Shown one piece after another: positions 9,939 to 22,081 of a DNA stretch of 64,000 nucleotides. Source of the DNA: Porodaedalea pini (lineage: Eukaryota; Basidiomycota; Agaricomycetes; Hymenochaetales; Hymenochaetaceae); the NCBI GenBank assembly GCA_002794775.1, contig NBAY01000103.1:34341-98340 (forward strand). The letters run 5' to 3'. The notes under the pieces were generated by a model. That model worked only from the letters and a program-made list of their open reading frames with translations, did not search any database and was not told where the DNA came from. Every line of letters starts with the position of its first letter. Position 1 is the first letter of the stretch. Both the position numbers and the translations under genes were made by a program.

Positions 9939-12355
9939 TCAAGGATTCGAGGCATATCGACTTCGTGCGCGAATTCGCTCACCAAAGTGCCAGAACAACC
10001 ACGGTCTGCAGTATCAGTACAAACGACATAAGTCCGCGACCAAGCACTATGCAAAAGCACTCACGCAGGGCAGCCAATAGCAATCGCGAACGCTGCAAGT
10101 ATTGTATCACCCTTCCCATAGCCCAGGGCGCTGTACATTGCAGGCGCGAATAAAGGGAAGCCAAAACCCGCAAGTGAGCGTAGAAAGGAGACGGCAGCTA
10201 GCGCAGAAGCGGCGTGCAAAGTGAAGGCGTCGATCACATACGTCTGGATAGATTGGAAGTTGAGCACCATGCCGGCACCAATGAAAGCGAGTCCAATGTC
10301 GGGCACAATCCAGTGCACGTGCTTTTGAGCTGTCCAACCCATGAGAATGAGACCGATGGGGAGGCAAATCGTCCCTGGGACCATCATGGCTACATCACAA
10401 TGCCGGGAATATGAGCATTGAACCTTGCAAAGAAACCGAGAGATGGAAGGTGTAAGACGTACGGAGTCGAAATTCTGGTTTCCCAATACCACCGTTCCGC
10501 GCCTTGAGGCGCTTGTAGATCGGGTCTAAGAGGCGCGCACTGATCTGACTCACTCCCGTGAGGCCGATCCCTAGCGCGAGGTAGTTGAGTCCCGCGATGC
10601 CAACAGGCTCGCCATAGATGCCTTCGTAGATGGCGGGCACTGTTAAAAGAAGGAAGACGATGAAAAATGGGAATGAGACAAGACCGAGATAGTCGTGCAC
10701 ACCTGTTGTCAAAATTAGATATATTAAACCATAGCTAGTGTATGTGGGGAGCAGAAGTAAGCCCGACCGAAGGAGGAAAACAGGCAGGACGAGACGCACA
10801 CAAATGCCATGTAGATTCCTAACAGCTGGATTATGGGCTCTTCAGCGAAGAGCACAAATGGTCGTTTGATTGCCTTCTGGAAGACGTGCTTCCAGCTGTA
10901 CACAGTGACAATACTAAGTGCGCGTTCCTTTGGTAGAATGACTTAAGCTGACGCACTTGCGATCCGACCCCTGGAACGGCGTGGTGATACTGTCAGACCC
11001 TTCGGCGGACTTCTCGATCCCGAGCTTCTTACGAAGCCTGCGGGCTTTGCGCTCGAGGAGTACGGGTACAAAAGCTTAGGCGTTTCAACGTTTACGTTAG
11101 CCAGGAGTTGTCAGAGTACACTTACTCTCTTTGAGGAAGAATAAACCCAGGATCTGTACGAAACCGTCCACAATCGACGTACTCCAGAACTATACATTGT
11201 TTAGCATCACTATAGAAGAAAAGACACGAAGCGGAGAAAATGTACCACCCAGCGCCATGTTGACCGCTCGGCAATCCAGGAGCCACAGACAGGGCCGATG
11301 ACGGGCCCGAGGAGCGGAGCGAGTGAATAGAGCGCGATAGCCTGCCCGCGTTCTTCGGCACGCCAGCAGTCTCCGAGAACGCCACCACCGATCTACAGGG
11401 GCTCATGTTAGACCAGGAACGACAGAGGAAGATGAGAGAAAGAAGACATACGGAGAGAGGTGCACTTCCACCAAGACCGGCGAGAAAGCGAAAGGCAATA
11501 AGCTCACCGGTGTTCTGAGCGCCACCACAAGCCGTGTTCCAAACTATTTAGATTGCACCTACTGAGAGTTTGAAAGGAGAAGACAAGAAAGGAGACACGC
11601 ACTGAGGTACCACATATTCGCAAGCTGTAAGACGCGTGAACGGCCGTACAGCTCTGAGAGCGGGCCGAGGAAGAGTGGACCGAACGCTGTTATGAAGTCG
11701 GCTCCGTTAATCGACATTGAGAGAAAGCGACTGTAAGTCACGTACCGTAACCGAGGACAAACACTGAAGTACTCATGGCCATAACTACTGTGCTCGTGAT
11801 TCCGAGATGCGACGCGAGCTGGTCGGAGGCCGGAGCGATCATAGAAGAGGAGACAGGTGAGATGAAGGTGAACGCTATCCGTAGATTTATATTGGTTTGT
11901 GTATGGTGAGAAGAAATAAAGCATGGACAGACCCGAAACAATGAGCGTCGCAATCCACTTCTTTTTGTATGACCAACTGCAAATGCATGCAGAATAGTCA
12001 GTGCCACGAAAAAAGGAGAGTCAAAGCCGCACTTTAGGGGATTGGCTCGGTCTCCTGGGCCGTCCCAGTCAACGACCATGACTCCACCCTTCTCTCGCAC
12101 GCCCGCGAACCCCGCCTCAAGTGCCTTCGCGCTGATGTGTTCGCTGGCGTTGCTCCTCCGTGAAGCCAGTGAGTTCCGTCGCGTTGCATCTGTGCTCTGC
12201 TGGCCTGGCGGCTCATCTTCTCCAAGTTGCATATGCGTTTTGCTGCTCTCACTGCTCTTTTCTTTCAGCGGAACATCGACGGGGGAATCGGCAGCCGGAT
12301 CATCGTGGAAAGGCGTTGGTGAAACGACGTTCGTTTCATTGTGGCGGCTTGCCAT
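9939..12355 (-). CDS. MFS multidrug transporter, DHA1 family
   Basis: Proton-driven exporter of the 12-helix DHA1 family (TPO1/FLR1-like), plasma membrane. Start MASRHNETNVVSPTPF at 12355 opens a long hydrophilic cytosolic N-terminus rich in Ser/Glu, ending VVDWDGPGDRANPLK, the usual W-x-G-P-x-D-P-x-N-P-x-x-W entry block. Further exons give FTFISPVSSSMIAPA, TSVFVLGYG and GPLFLGPLSELYGR, which is motif A of the superfamily. Later exons include GMVLNFQSIQTYVIDAF and SFLRSLAGFGFPLFAP. The last intron (donor GTGAGT just after IGCP) joins to PWLFWHFGERIRARSRY, the typical family tail, with stop at 9939. At least seven short introns. No break noted. Substrate cannot be inferred. Confidence 0.82.
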
Positions 12356-13449
12356 CGTCTGAGACGGCGTGCGAAGGGAGATAGGTTTTGTGCAAGGAGG
12401 CGGGCATGCTTAATGACTTCGGACGTTGTTTATAAGTAAGTCGAGAGGAAACCAGATGACGCGCTCGAAAATTCAATGCGCCGATTGGACTCACGGTTTC
12501 GGCATCGCCGTGCCGACAGCTTTCCTATTTTTGGACCGATCATTCCGTGTTTTGATTTCGGCGCTGACCAACCATCATTCTCGTCATTCGACTTGTCGGA
12601 CTCGTAGGACTTTCGCGCGCTATCTTAGTATCTATTCAAAACGCTCAATTGCGCAGAGAAGGAAATACACGGGGTGCGCTCGTCTACAAGAAAGCACGCC
12701 CACGGAAAGCTGGAATCTATGGAGTCTGGATAAATTTACCATACGTTTCGCTTGGCTTGTTTCATTGCAACTTCTTCGTCACTTTACAGCTTAGCATTCA
12801 CCGACCCGATGCCTCGGTCAGAGCACATCAACTTGAAGTCTCACTTTTCAAGGAAGAAGAACACAAGAGTTCGTGCAATTACGGAAGTGAGGACGGGTTT
12901 GGCGCAAAGGCACTGTCAAACTCTGATTCCTTGTAGAAACCCTTCCAGCACAGTTTAGACATCTTACCCTTCGACTGACTACAACCACTTGTTTGTTACT
13001 TCACATCGAGTACTTGCTTGATAAGATTCCATGCTGTGTCAAGATGATTTATGCATGAGACATTCTTGCTTGAGATTTTGGATCTGCTCGTCAACATCAC
13101 CATCATGGAAACGTTCCGCCGGGTTCTCTTCGTCTAGACTTTCGTTGCTGAGCAATGGCAATAAAACAACATCCTATCCGTTCTCTGAAAGCCTTTCTGT
13201 CGTTGCGGAGTTAGCACAGAGGGTCCGCTAAATATCACTCTGCCCGTTGACGAAGCCATTCTCCTGCCTCAAGATTTCGCCAAAGCATAGAAAAACGTGA
13301 ATCCATATCTTCTAATTTATTCCGACAACGTCGTATCGCCGTACCTACCCCATTTGTTTTCCGTCCGGACGCAGAGCAGTGCTGCGATCTATTGTGTGTA
13401 CTATGATGCAGTTCATGCTAACTAAGTTAACTCTTTTCTCGTCTTCTCC
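12356..13449. other. Gene-poor stretch upstream of transporter and chitinase remnant
   Basis: Holds the promoter of the DHA1 gene at its left edge. Frames at 12426-12958 and 13031-13231 show no domain. The right half may contain decayed 5' exons of the chitinase pseudogene, but I could not align them. Confidence 0.4.
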
Positions 13450-14467
13450 GTAGGACATAAAGACATTGCTTTCCATTGGCTGCTGAACAGGCTCGCTCTT
13501 CTACTCAGCCAACGTTGGCGATGAGACAACCCGTACCAAGTTCATCAAGGCCGTGACGGACATTGCGAAGATCTACTAGCTCGACGGGATCGACTTCGGG
13601 TGCGTGCTCTCTCTTCACATTTTCTTATGTATTCTGTTATTTATTCATGCGCAGCTGGGAATACTCGGGGAACCAAGGCAGAGGATGCAACACAATCTCG
13701 CCCAACGACGCTTCCAACTTCCTCACCTTCCTCTAGGAGCTACGAAAACCTCAACAGGCCCCTCCCCCATCCTTACCGCCTCAACAACCCTCACACCCTT
13801 CGTCAACAACACGGGGAGACCTTCCCCCGGCGTGTCTGCTTTCGCCAAAGTTCTGGATTATCTCGCGATCATGGGCTACGACGTCTAAGGGAGCTGGAGC
13901 GCCGCTTAACGACACCTGTGCGAGCGCGGACAACCAACAGGGCAACGCCGTCGGCGCAGCAGCGGTATGGACCGCTACAGGGATGCCCTTGGGCCAGATC
14001 GTGCTCGGTGTCGCTTCCTATCATCATTCCTTCGCTGTTAACTGGACCTCCGCGTTCAATGGCCCCAGCACTACCGATCTAGCGCCTACCCAGCCTTTCC
14101 GGTAGGTGACGCATGGGACGACGCGCCAGACATCGACGTCCGCGGAGTGTTCGAGAACCAGGGTGGCGTGCAGGTCTTCTTTAACCTCGTCGGTTCAAGC
14201 CTTCTTCTCGCGAACGGCACGGCCGCGCCAGATGTGCGCTACCGCTTCGACAACTGCAGCAAGACAGACTACGAGTACAACATGTCGTCGAGTGTCATTA
14301 TCAGCTATGACCGTCCCGACGCGTTCGCGGCCAATGCCAGCTTCATAGACAACATGGGCCTCATGGGTCTCGCTATTTGGGAGGCCGGTGGGGACTCGAA
14401 TGACACGCTTCTGGATGCTACTCGCGGCGCGGCTGGATTCGAGGATGATAATAGTTGCGATGATTAA
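13450..14467 (+). pseudogene. GH18 chitinase pseudogene (catalytic Asp lost, several stops)
   Basis: Remnant of a family 18 chitinase. At 13454 the frame reads DIKTLLSIGC followed by a stop where the family has KTLLSIGGWTGS; next SANVGDETTRTKFIKAV and TDIAKIY, another stop, then LDGIDFG. An intron (donor GTGCGT at about 13600) joins this to WEYSGNQGRGCNTI. The active-site motif DGIDFDWE therefore reads DGIDFGWE, losing the Asp next to the catalytic Glu. After ASNFLTFL another in-frame stop precedes ELR. Downstream in shifted frames are GQIVLGVASYHHSF and WTSAFNGPSTTDLAP. The final block, FENQGGVQVFF to the TAA at 14467, includes ISYDRPDAFAANASFI and GLAIWEAGGDSNDTLLDA, the TIM-barrel end of the family. 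Clearly not a working gene. Confidence 0.78.
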
Positions 14468-15300
14468 AGGTGTTGATGAGAGCTTTCTAAACTTCCTTGG
14501 TCACTGCTTCAAGCTGCATACACACCCATTGAAACCAATTGCGTTCCGTAGCTTTTTTTGCTTTGATTTTCCATACTTGTACACATTTGTTCTCTTTACT
14601 GTTTATCAATCTAGTACACCGGGGTGGAGAACTCATGTATGCACTCTGTGGGAGAAATGCAACTGTGAAATTTGACATTGAACCTTAACCTAAGACTTCA
14701 GTCCTGCCGAGCCAACTGCGGTCCTGACTATGACGTGGGCTGTATGTGCAAGAGTTATAGGGAAGGGAAGTAGGTGGAGATTGTGCATTGTTGAGTCGCA
14801 TGCACAATGAGCAATCTTTATAAGTGAGCTATGTGACAAAAGTGCGAACCACAGTGAAAGGAAACTCTGGATGGAAAGGGCTGTATATTATGGGGGCTGC
14901 GGCAGATTAGCGAAGTTGAGCCTATCTTACCACAGCTTAGCTCCTGCACGACAAAGATGAGACATAATACGACAATGCAAGTATTGCTTGCTACTAGATC
15001 TCTGCGTCCTCAAGATTCGCACCATGTACTAAAAAGTCTGGTTCCCTTACTGCCATGACGAATGCTTCCCTCAAACATGAAATGGAATTTCAAAGTCTCC
15101 TAAATGACATGATAGAGCGTAACGAAAGGACGTAAAGAAAGAATAAGAGGTTCAACTAGCAGAAATGTGTGCCTGCGAAGTACATGAGGACAGTGTGATA
15201 GACGACGACAACGGAAAGATGGGTAAAGAAAGGGATTGTTTCAATAGGAATGAGAAGCAAAGGAGATGATGCAAGGTACGACAGCTAGAATATTTATTAA
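14468..15300. other. Intergenic, no gene seen
   Basis: Only short frames. The 3' UTR of the minus-strand gene at 15301 is expected on the right. Confidence 0.4.
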
Positions 15301-18300
15301 TTATGAAGAGGAAATGTTCGATAAGTGAGAACCGGGTCCTAGCGCGACGTTAGATGAAGACGCCGACGCCGACAGCGTAAACGCAGAGCCCTCAGTACGA
15401 ACGAGGAGGCCCTTCACTTCTGCGAGGCAGTCAAGCAACCGCGCAGTCACGACCCGCGCGTTTTCCAACAGTGGCTTGATATTCTCCGGTGTCATCGCGA
15501 GCTTCAGGTTCGAAACCGGCTGAACCGGCGCCACAGACGCATCGAACGATGGAATGCCCTTGCTGTGCTTCGGCGGAACGGTGCGCACAGATGAGAACTG
15601 CCTCTCTCGGTCTCTGTCCTTGCCTGCTCGCGAGCGTGGCCTACGCGCTGATTCTGATGTGGCTGGAGTCTGGCGCCCCAACGGCCCACCAGATCCGGTG
15701 GACAACATACTGACGTTATTTTCGTCGACATTCGAGAGGCGTGGCGAGCGTATGTTCGTTAACGACTGATCCGGTGTCGCGATGCTTCCTTGCGATGAGC
15801 TGAATGGATGGCTATGATGCTTGGGAGTGATGGGCCGGGATGACGGAGGCATAGAAAGTCGATTTTGCTGTTTCTTTTTGCGTAGCTTCATCGTAGAGCC
15901 CCGACCTGAGGAAGATACGTCAGCAATTGCAGCAATCTGCGCGTCGACATCTGATGTTGAATCCATCCTGTCCCAGTCCGAGTCTTCGATGTCATCACTG
16001 GCATCCTCGCGTGATGTAGCAGCATGACTATCTCTTTCCTCTGGACCCGTCCGACCTGAAATATCGAGAACTGCATCCGACTGCTCACTGCTCTGCTCTG
16101 GCGAGTCCGCAGACGACAAGGTGGCCGTCGCCTTGTGCTTTTGCCCAAGTCGAAATAGAGACGCCAGACTCGGTCGGCGTGGTGATGACTTGTGTGTGAG
16201 GGGCAGCCCTCCTGTGAATTGGCTATAGTCCGGCACAGGCGAACGCATCGATTCGATAAGCGCTGCGCTCGTTTCAGATTTCCTACGAGCGTTAGGAGGC
16301 TGCGTGGGTACGCCGGCAACGGTGTTGTAACTGTAGGGGTGATTGTCGATTTGTCGAGGGTGGCTGTCGAATGACGATTCGGTACTAATTGTTGTCGACG
16401 AATGTGCAACCATGCCTTCAGGCTGGTTCTGAATGGCACGTACAGCACTCCGTTTTAAGCTGCGTAACATGTCGCGTATCCCGACCATCCCAAGCCTGCT
16501 TACCCTTCTTTTCTTGTTCATCGGAGAATCAGGCGTTGGACCCATTATCACCGACTCATCGGTTGGAAGAGTCAATGAGCTGTCCATAGCCTCATCCGCT
16601 GCGCCCCACGGCGCTGAAAGCAGGTCGGGAACATTAAGTTGTACACCCTCTTTCGCCGACTCTGCATTGTTCAGCATCTCTTTGAGAAGGTATAGCTGAC
16701 GGTGGCCAAAGTCATGTCGTCCTGTCGACGCATGCCACGAGACAAGCGCAGGCGGGCTCCCGGTTGGTGGATTTTTGGGGCTCGCGACGTCCGCTAGTGA
16801 GAGATCGGGCTTGCCTTCGTCACCCGCGAGCGTTACTGCACGCTCGCGGTTCTTGCCTCGGCTATCTACACGTGCGCCAGTACGCGCTGCATCGCTGTCA
16901 TCTGCAAGGGCGGCTAGCGCAGCCTGCGTCGAAGGTTCAGCGACGCTCCCCGTTCCTAGTTCAATGAGCAAGTCCGCACACTCCCAGGCTATGCTATACT
17001 TCGCATCGATAGCCCGGAATGCTAGAGCGAGGCTCCTGTAATCGATGATAGGTGGAAGCGGGGGATTTGTGCTCGATCTTGCTCGTGAATTGGAACGCGA
17101 AAGCCCAAAGAGGCCGGCAGTTGGTGAGGTTGCGCGCGACGGTGGACGAGGCGCGTCAAGGATGCTCTGGATTTGCGTAGCAATCGTGAAATAGCTTGCT
17201 CGCAGTTCTTGCATCTCTGAATGCCCTTCATCAGTTATCCAGACGCAAAGACAAGGACAAATAACCAACGTTCAACGCGCCCTGCAAATTCTCTCACCCG
17301 ACCTAAATCTCTCTTCAATCCATCCTGCGCCCGGCTAATCCGACTTGGTATCTTCAAGTCACCCAACGAATTTCTCCGATGGACGTTGGCATTGCCACTT
17401 GCAGTGGCATTTCCCGAAGCATCCATTCCAATAGGTAGAGGTGATGCGCGCCCGAGTGACGCAGCCTGTGGAGATGGGCTAAGCCGTGAAACAGATGCGT
17501 TCTGACCCGGTGATGACGACGTAGCGAAAGATGAAGATTTAGAATGGGTGAGAGTTGGAAGATCGCCCGAGCGTCGAGGAGGGCCAGAGGAGGGCCAGTC
17601 ACGCGGTGGACTGGACGTTGGTGAGGTAAGATCAACCTGAATGGCCCCAGATAACGAAGTTGGAATAGCTGACGGCGCCTTCGTAGAGTCCTTCGGCGAT
17701 GACGGAAGGAGCTGGCTGTACAACGAATCGGAGTCAGGAGGGATAAAGGGCAGAGGTGGTACAGCTGGCACCGGACATTGAAAATGGCTGTCTGCCGACT
17801 GTTGCTGACGTTTTCGTGCATGCGCGCTGGCGAGACTGATGCGACGCATGCTTCCCATAAATCCTCGACGGCCACCCTTCTCGTCCGAACCTCTGTCCAT
17901 ATGCGCGAGTTCATCGCTACTTGCAGCCGTTCCAGTCGAACCAGTCGCACTCACGCTCCTACCGGTTGCACTCATACTCGGTGAAGGAGAGAAATGTGAT
18001 CGATTTTCATTCAGAGCTGATCCGGAGACGTGACGGGGGAAAACCGGGCGTGCCTTACCAAGAGATGAAGGCACTTGGTGTGAGTCAGGAATGCGTGGCC
18101 TAAGCCGCGTCGGTGTCTCCCCGCTGAACGGTGTCGAGACCTGTCGATGACTGTACTCATGCATTGACATTTGGGACGACTCTCCATCCGAAGAATTCTT
18201 CCCACGTTCAGGCGAGGATGCCGACGCGGACCTTCTCGAGGAAAGGAGTTTTTGACCGAATGCACGAATACGAGCCCTGCGAGGAGAAGTACTGATTCCT

Positions 18301-20124
18301 ACCTCGGAATCTCCGGACTGGCTACCCTGCGTCGTCATCGGCACCGCCGTAGGAATTGCAACTCGTAGCCGCCCTCGTTCCCTATCCCTCGATTTCGCTC
18401 TGCTTGCGTCCTGGATTTCGACTGCGAGACTAGATCGAGCGGATGCCGTTGCGTCCATCCCGCCCGAAACACGATGAAAAAATCGGTTCCGACTCGGTGT
18501 CTGCGGAGGACCGACAACTCCAGTTCCGGTGCCAGGCGGCAGCGGCGGCGGCGGCATAATCGACGATGGAGACACATGAGGAGCGATGTGAGAGGGTGGA
18601 CGTGGTGTTCTATTGTTGTCGAACCGGTCTACCTCCGCATCGAGCGTCGTCCCCGATAGAAACGCACTAGATGGACCTCCACTTGTCGGCGAGCACTCAA
18701 TGTTCCGGTTGGCATTCTCTTGCGAGCCTGATTCTGTGCCCGTCCCATTGCTAAAACGCTTCCGTCCCCAGCGCCGCATGCTCCCTATGCGTGCGAGCAG
18801 CGGACTCTTGCTCGCAGAAGTGGGCGACATAGGTGCTGGTGGTATAGATGAGGCCTGAATAGAAGACAAAGGCGTCGTGGGTGACAGCACCGCTCCCGTA
18901 CTTGAAGATGGTGGAGTGCAAGGCCGGGAGTCTGGGGTTGAAGGTCGAAGAAAGGTCGGTTCAACTCCAGCCCTATCATCGAGCTCGAGAATGCTCGAGT
19001 CGAGATGAGGAGGCCTACTCTTCTTGCGCAGACGCCGCCGCTCTCTAGGAGCCTCCGGACTCTGTGGAAAGCGGTTCGGCTTGACGAACTTCTGGTGCAT
19101 GGGGGAGGACGGGGACGACTCGGCCGAATGTGTGCGCCTCAGAGAAAGTGCTAGATGTGCCGTAGAACTGTATATCGAGTCGCGGTCACGGTGGCCACCG
19201 GAGGTCGTCGTGGCAGGAATGGAGAAGACGGAATGGCTCGGAGAGGAGCGCGGGAAAGGCGATGGTGGGGATGTGTACGGCCCCAGGACATCACCGGAAG
19301 GAATTGCAGGAAGAAATGTCGGTAAAGTGATCACGGGAGGAAGTGAAGGGAGAGGTGGAACGTCATTGGCTAACGAACCCAAGGGCCTTCTCCGAGACGA
19401 TGTGACGGTCTTGTCCTCCTCATCATCGCAGTCAAAACCCACCTCTCGATCGAAGTTGTTTGCCTCGTCATCCGACGAATCCCATATAGCATCACGATCT
19501 CGCTCACGGCGCGACCTCTTGGAGCGCGCACTCGGACCTGCACCAGGACTGCTTGTCCCAGCTCCCATCTCAAAGTCCTCATCCCAGTTTTCCTCTTCAA
19601 GTTCCTCGTACACGTGAGCACGCTGCGCGCTTCGGGACTGAAGTCCAGCAGGAGTTGACGCACATGGTTTTGCGGGAGAATCGGTAGAATCGAGAAAGTC
19701 GTCGTCCCAGTTCTCGCGCTCTTCTTGCCTGCCAACACGACTGGGCCCAATCGCGCTCTGATGGCGCGTTGAGGTGGGTGACTCGGACCACGCGCGGAGT
19801 CCTTCGACGACATTGCGCTGCGGTGTACGCAGAGTGCTTGCCTCTGCTATTCCTGTCAGCTTTTTCTTATAGATACATAGAAAAAAATATATACCTTTAT
19901 CGATATGCTCAAGCCGCGACCTCGCCTTCATCTCATGTCGAGACGACGCATCGCTCGCAGACAGTTTTTGCGCTGCACCATCGATCTGCTGAAAGACGAA
20001 GTCGTCATTCCAGACCTGAGAAGACGCTGTGATCACATCTCATCATTAATTTCGAACCAGAGATTAACTGCACGTCAGGACACGTACTAGTTGCGTTTTT
20101 GCGCTGCGGCGTCGCTGCTGCCAT
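15301..20124 (-). CDS. Long disordered protein with WNDDF/NWDDDF motifs, possible Bfa1/Byr4-type mitotic exit regulator
   Basis: About 1,550 aa. Exon 1 from ATG 20124 reads MAAATPQRKNATT and splices (donor GTACGT, acceptor near 20038) into SSQVWNDDFVFQQIDG. A second short intron near 19895-19860 joins HIDKG to IAEASTLRTPQ. Near the N-terminus come ENWDDDFLDS and ENWDEDFEMG; the middle is Ser/Pro/Arg-rich and disordered. A third intron near 17265-17225 joins FAGRVER to HSEMQELRASYFTIATQIQ. The C-terminus has a helical block IIDYRSLALAFRAIDAKY, WECADLLIELG and, near the end, LLENARVVTARLLDCLAEV; stop at 15301. Repeated W-D-D-D-F near the N-terminus plus a helical C-terminus recall the Bfa1/Byr4 family that controls the spindle-pole GTPase, but this is inference. 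Alternative starts are ATG 20166 and 20277. Confidence 0.72.
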
Positions 20125-20565
20125 CCCTGCTGTAGTCGAGGGATACAAGTCATCAGTTGTTATCATGAAGATGTCGCGGCGAGCCTTAAGCTCGATGAGC
20201 ACCGACCGTGCCACCCACGTCGTAGTCGCCGTCGAGCGAAGAGGCAGAAGCAGTGCCTGCTCGTCGTGAATGTCCACATAGACGCGAAAGCATCACGTGC
20301 ATCACATTGGTCACGTAAATTGTCTTACAAAATATGATCAGTCGACTAAAGCATTTCTATACACTACAGTTGAAAGCGGCTAAAGCTGACAACTGAAAAT
20401 GTGTCAACTTGCAACTCTATCTAGTCTCTGAGTCCGTGTTAAATGGCCAAAAACTCACATATATAGATAGCAGTAGTGTACAGAATATAGCTTGCTGATC
20501 ATAATCTTTTTTTTCTTGAATATCAAAAATTTTCAGGACAAGATTTGAAACAGTTGTCTAGATAG
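20125..20565. promoter_or_regulatory. Upstream region of the WDDDF gene
   Basis: On the minus strand there is a CCAAT box (plus ATTGG at 20306-20310) about 180 bp before the start and a CACGTG at about 20295. No other gene seen. Confidence 0.35.
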
Positions 20566-21645
20566 TTACTGCCCTTTGCAGAAGTATTGTCACACGTGAT
20601 TTCACTGATTTTCATGCCACAAGAGCCTCAAAACACAAACATTTTCATATCTCAACCAAAAGTTGACCTTTTTGCATCATCTAAGTTGATAAATTCATTT
20701 TTTTATCTCATCTTTCATATTTCAACAAGAGTGATAAGAAATAGTCAAAATTGGAGTCCAAAACAGCAAAAATGCTGTTTTTGAACCCATTTCCCTTGTT
20801 CATTTTTTCCTGCACTCAGATTTCACTGTACAGTGCTCCAGACCAGCCCAGAATTCCAGTATTAGTCTATTATGAATTTACAGACTGATTTTGAGATGTA
20901 TTGTGAGGTAGATGTGCTGAATTGGTGCATGCCTAAAACACACAAATCCCCTCTGTTTCTGCAAGCCCCCCAGCCCCAGGAAAAATTCTTCTCAGCTAAG
21001 TTCATGCATGCAAATTCATTCAAATTGTATTGGAAGAGATTTGAGCAGCATCCATGGATACAGGCTTGCTTCATGAATCAGGGATATGTTCACAAGAATA
21101 GTGCATACAGTCAGAATCTGGTACTCAATTCAGCTCACTGGTTGATGCTAGAGCCCTGGATGCTGCTCAAATCTCTTCCAATACACTTTGAATGAATTTA
21201 CATGCATGAACTCAGCTGAGAAGAACTTTTCCTGGGGGCTGGGGGCTTGCAGAAACAGAGGGGATTTGTGTGTTTTAGGCATGCACCAATTCAGCACATC
21301 TACCTCACAATACATCTCAAAATCAGTCTGTAAATTCATAATAGACTAATACTGGAATTCTGGGCTGGTCTGGAGCACTGTACAGTGAAATCTGAGTGCA
21401 GGAAAAAATGAACAAGGGAAATGGGTTCAAAAACAGCATTTTTGCTGTTTTGGACTCCAATTTTGACTATTTCTTATCACTCTTGTTGAAATATGAAAGA
21501 TGAGATAAAAAAATGAATTTATCAACTTAGATGATGCAAAAAGGTCAACTTTTGGTTGAGATATGAAAATGTTTGTGTTTTGAGGCTCTTGTGGCATGAA
21601 AATCAGTGAAATCACGTGTGACAATACTTCTGAAAAGGGCAGTAA
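20566..21645. mobile_element. 1,080-bp palindromic element (489-bp arms, 102-bp loop)
   Basis: Left arm 20566-21054, loop 21055-21156, right arm 21157-21645. Ends are TTACTGCCC and GGGCAGTAA, close to the TTACAGCC ends of the 855-bp family, yet the internal sequence differs. The mirror-image frames seen in both arms are by-products of the palindrome, not genes. Arms are nearly identical, with rare differences (CTTTGCAGAAG left against the CTTTTCAGAAG reading of the right arm). It lies between two house-keeping genes, about 0.4 kb from each. Confidence 0.85.
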
Positions 21646-22081
21646 ACAGAAAGACCAAAACTTCATATTTTCGAAATTTAAAAACACAGATCTCTAGCTA
21701 AATACAATCCCAAGAGTTCTGTGGGGGCTTGATTGCAAGTTTGTGTCCAGTTGAAGAAGCAGTTCCCTCAACATTGTGTGTCACCAGATTAGGCAAGTAA
21801 GGTTAGCGCCACCCGCATCCTACCTTATCGAGTTTATCTTTCCCCTACCTTAGCCATGAATTAGCCCCACAACAGCAAACTCCGGTTGTTAGCTACACTA
21901 TCACAAGAGTGTTATCACACCGTTAAAAGAGTTGCCGAACAGGGCCTTAGGAGTGCTCGTCGCCCTTGCATGAGGACGAACAATTGAATTCATCTACTTT
22001 GCAATTGAACATTCTAGTATAGTCTCCTTTGTAGAAAAAGCTATCGTAATACATTTGATAGACATCATATTTTTTTTCCTT
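21646..22081. other. Spacer between the palindrome and the CSE1 3' end
   Basis: AT-rich, no gene. The CSE1 3' UTR should lie here. Confidence 0.4.

Noticed and set aside
20587..21687. Mirror-image reading frames in both arms of the 1,080-bp palindrome as genes
   Set aside because: They are identical peptides read from the two arms of an inverted repeat, with no start context, intron or domain.
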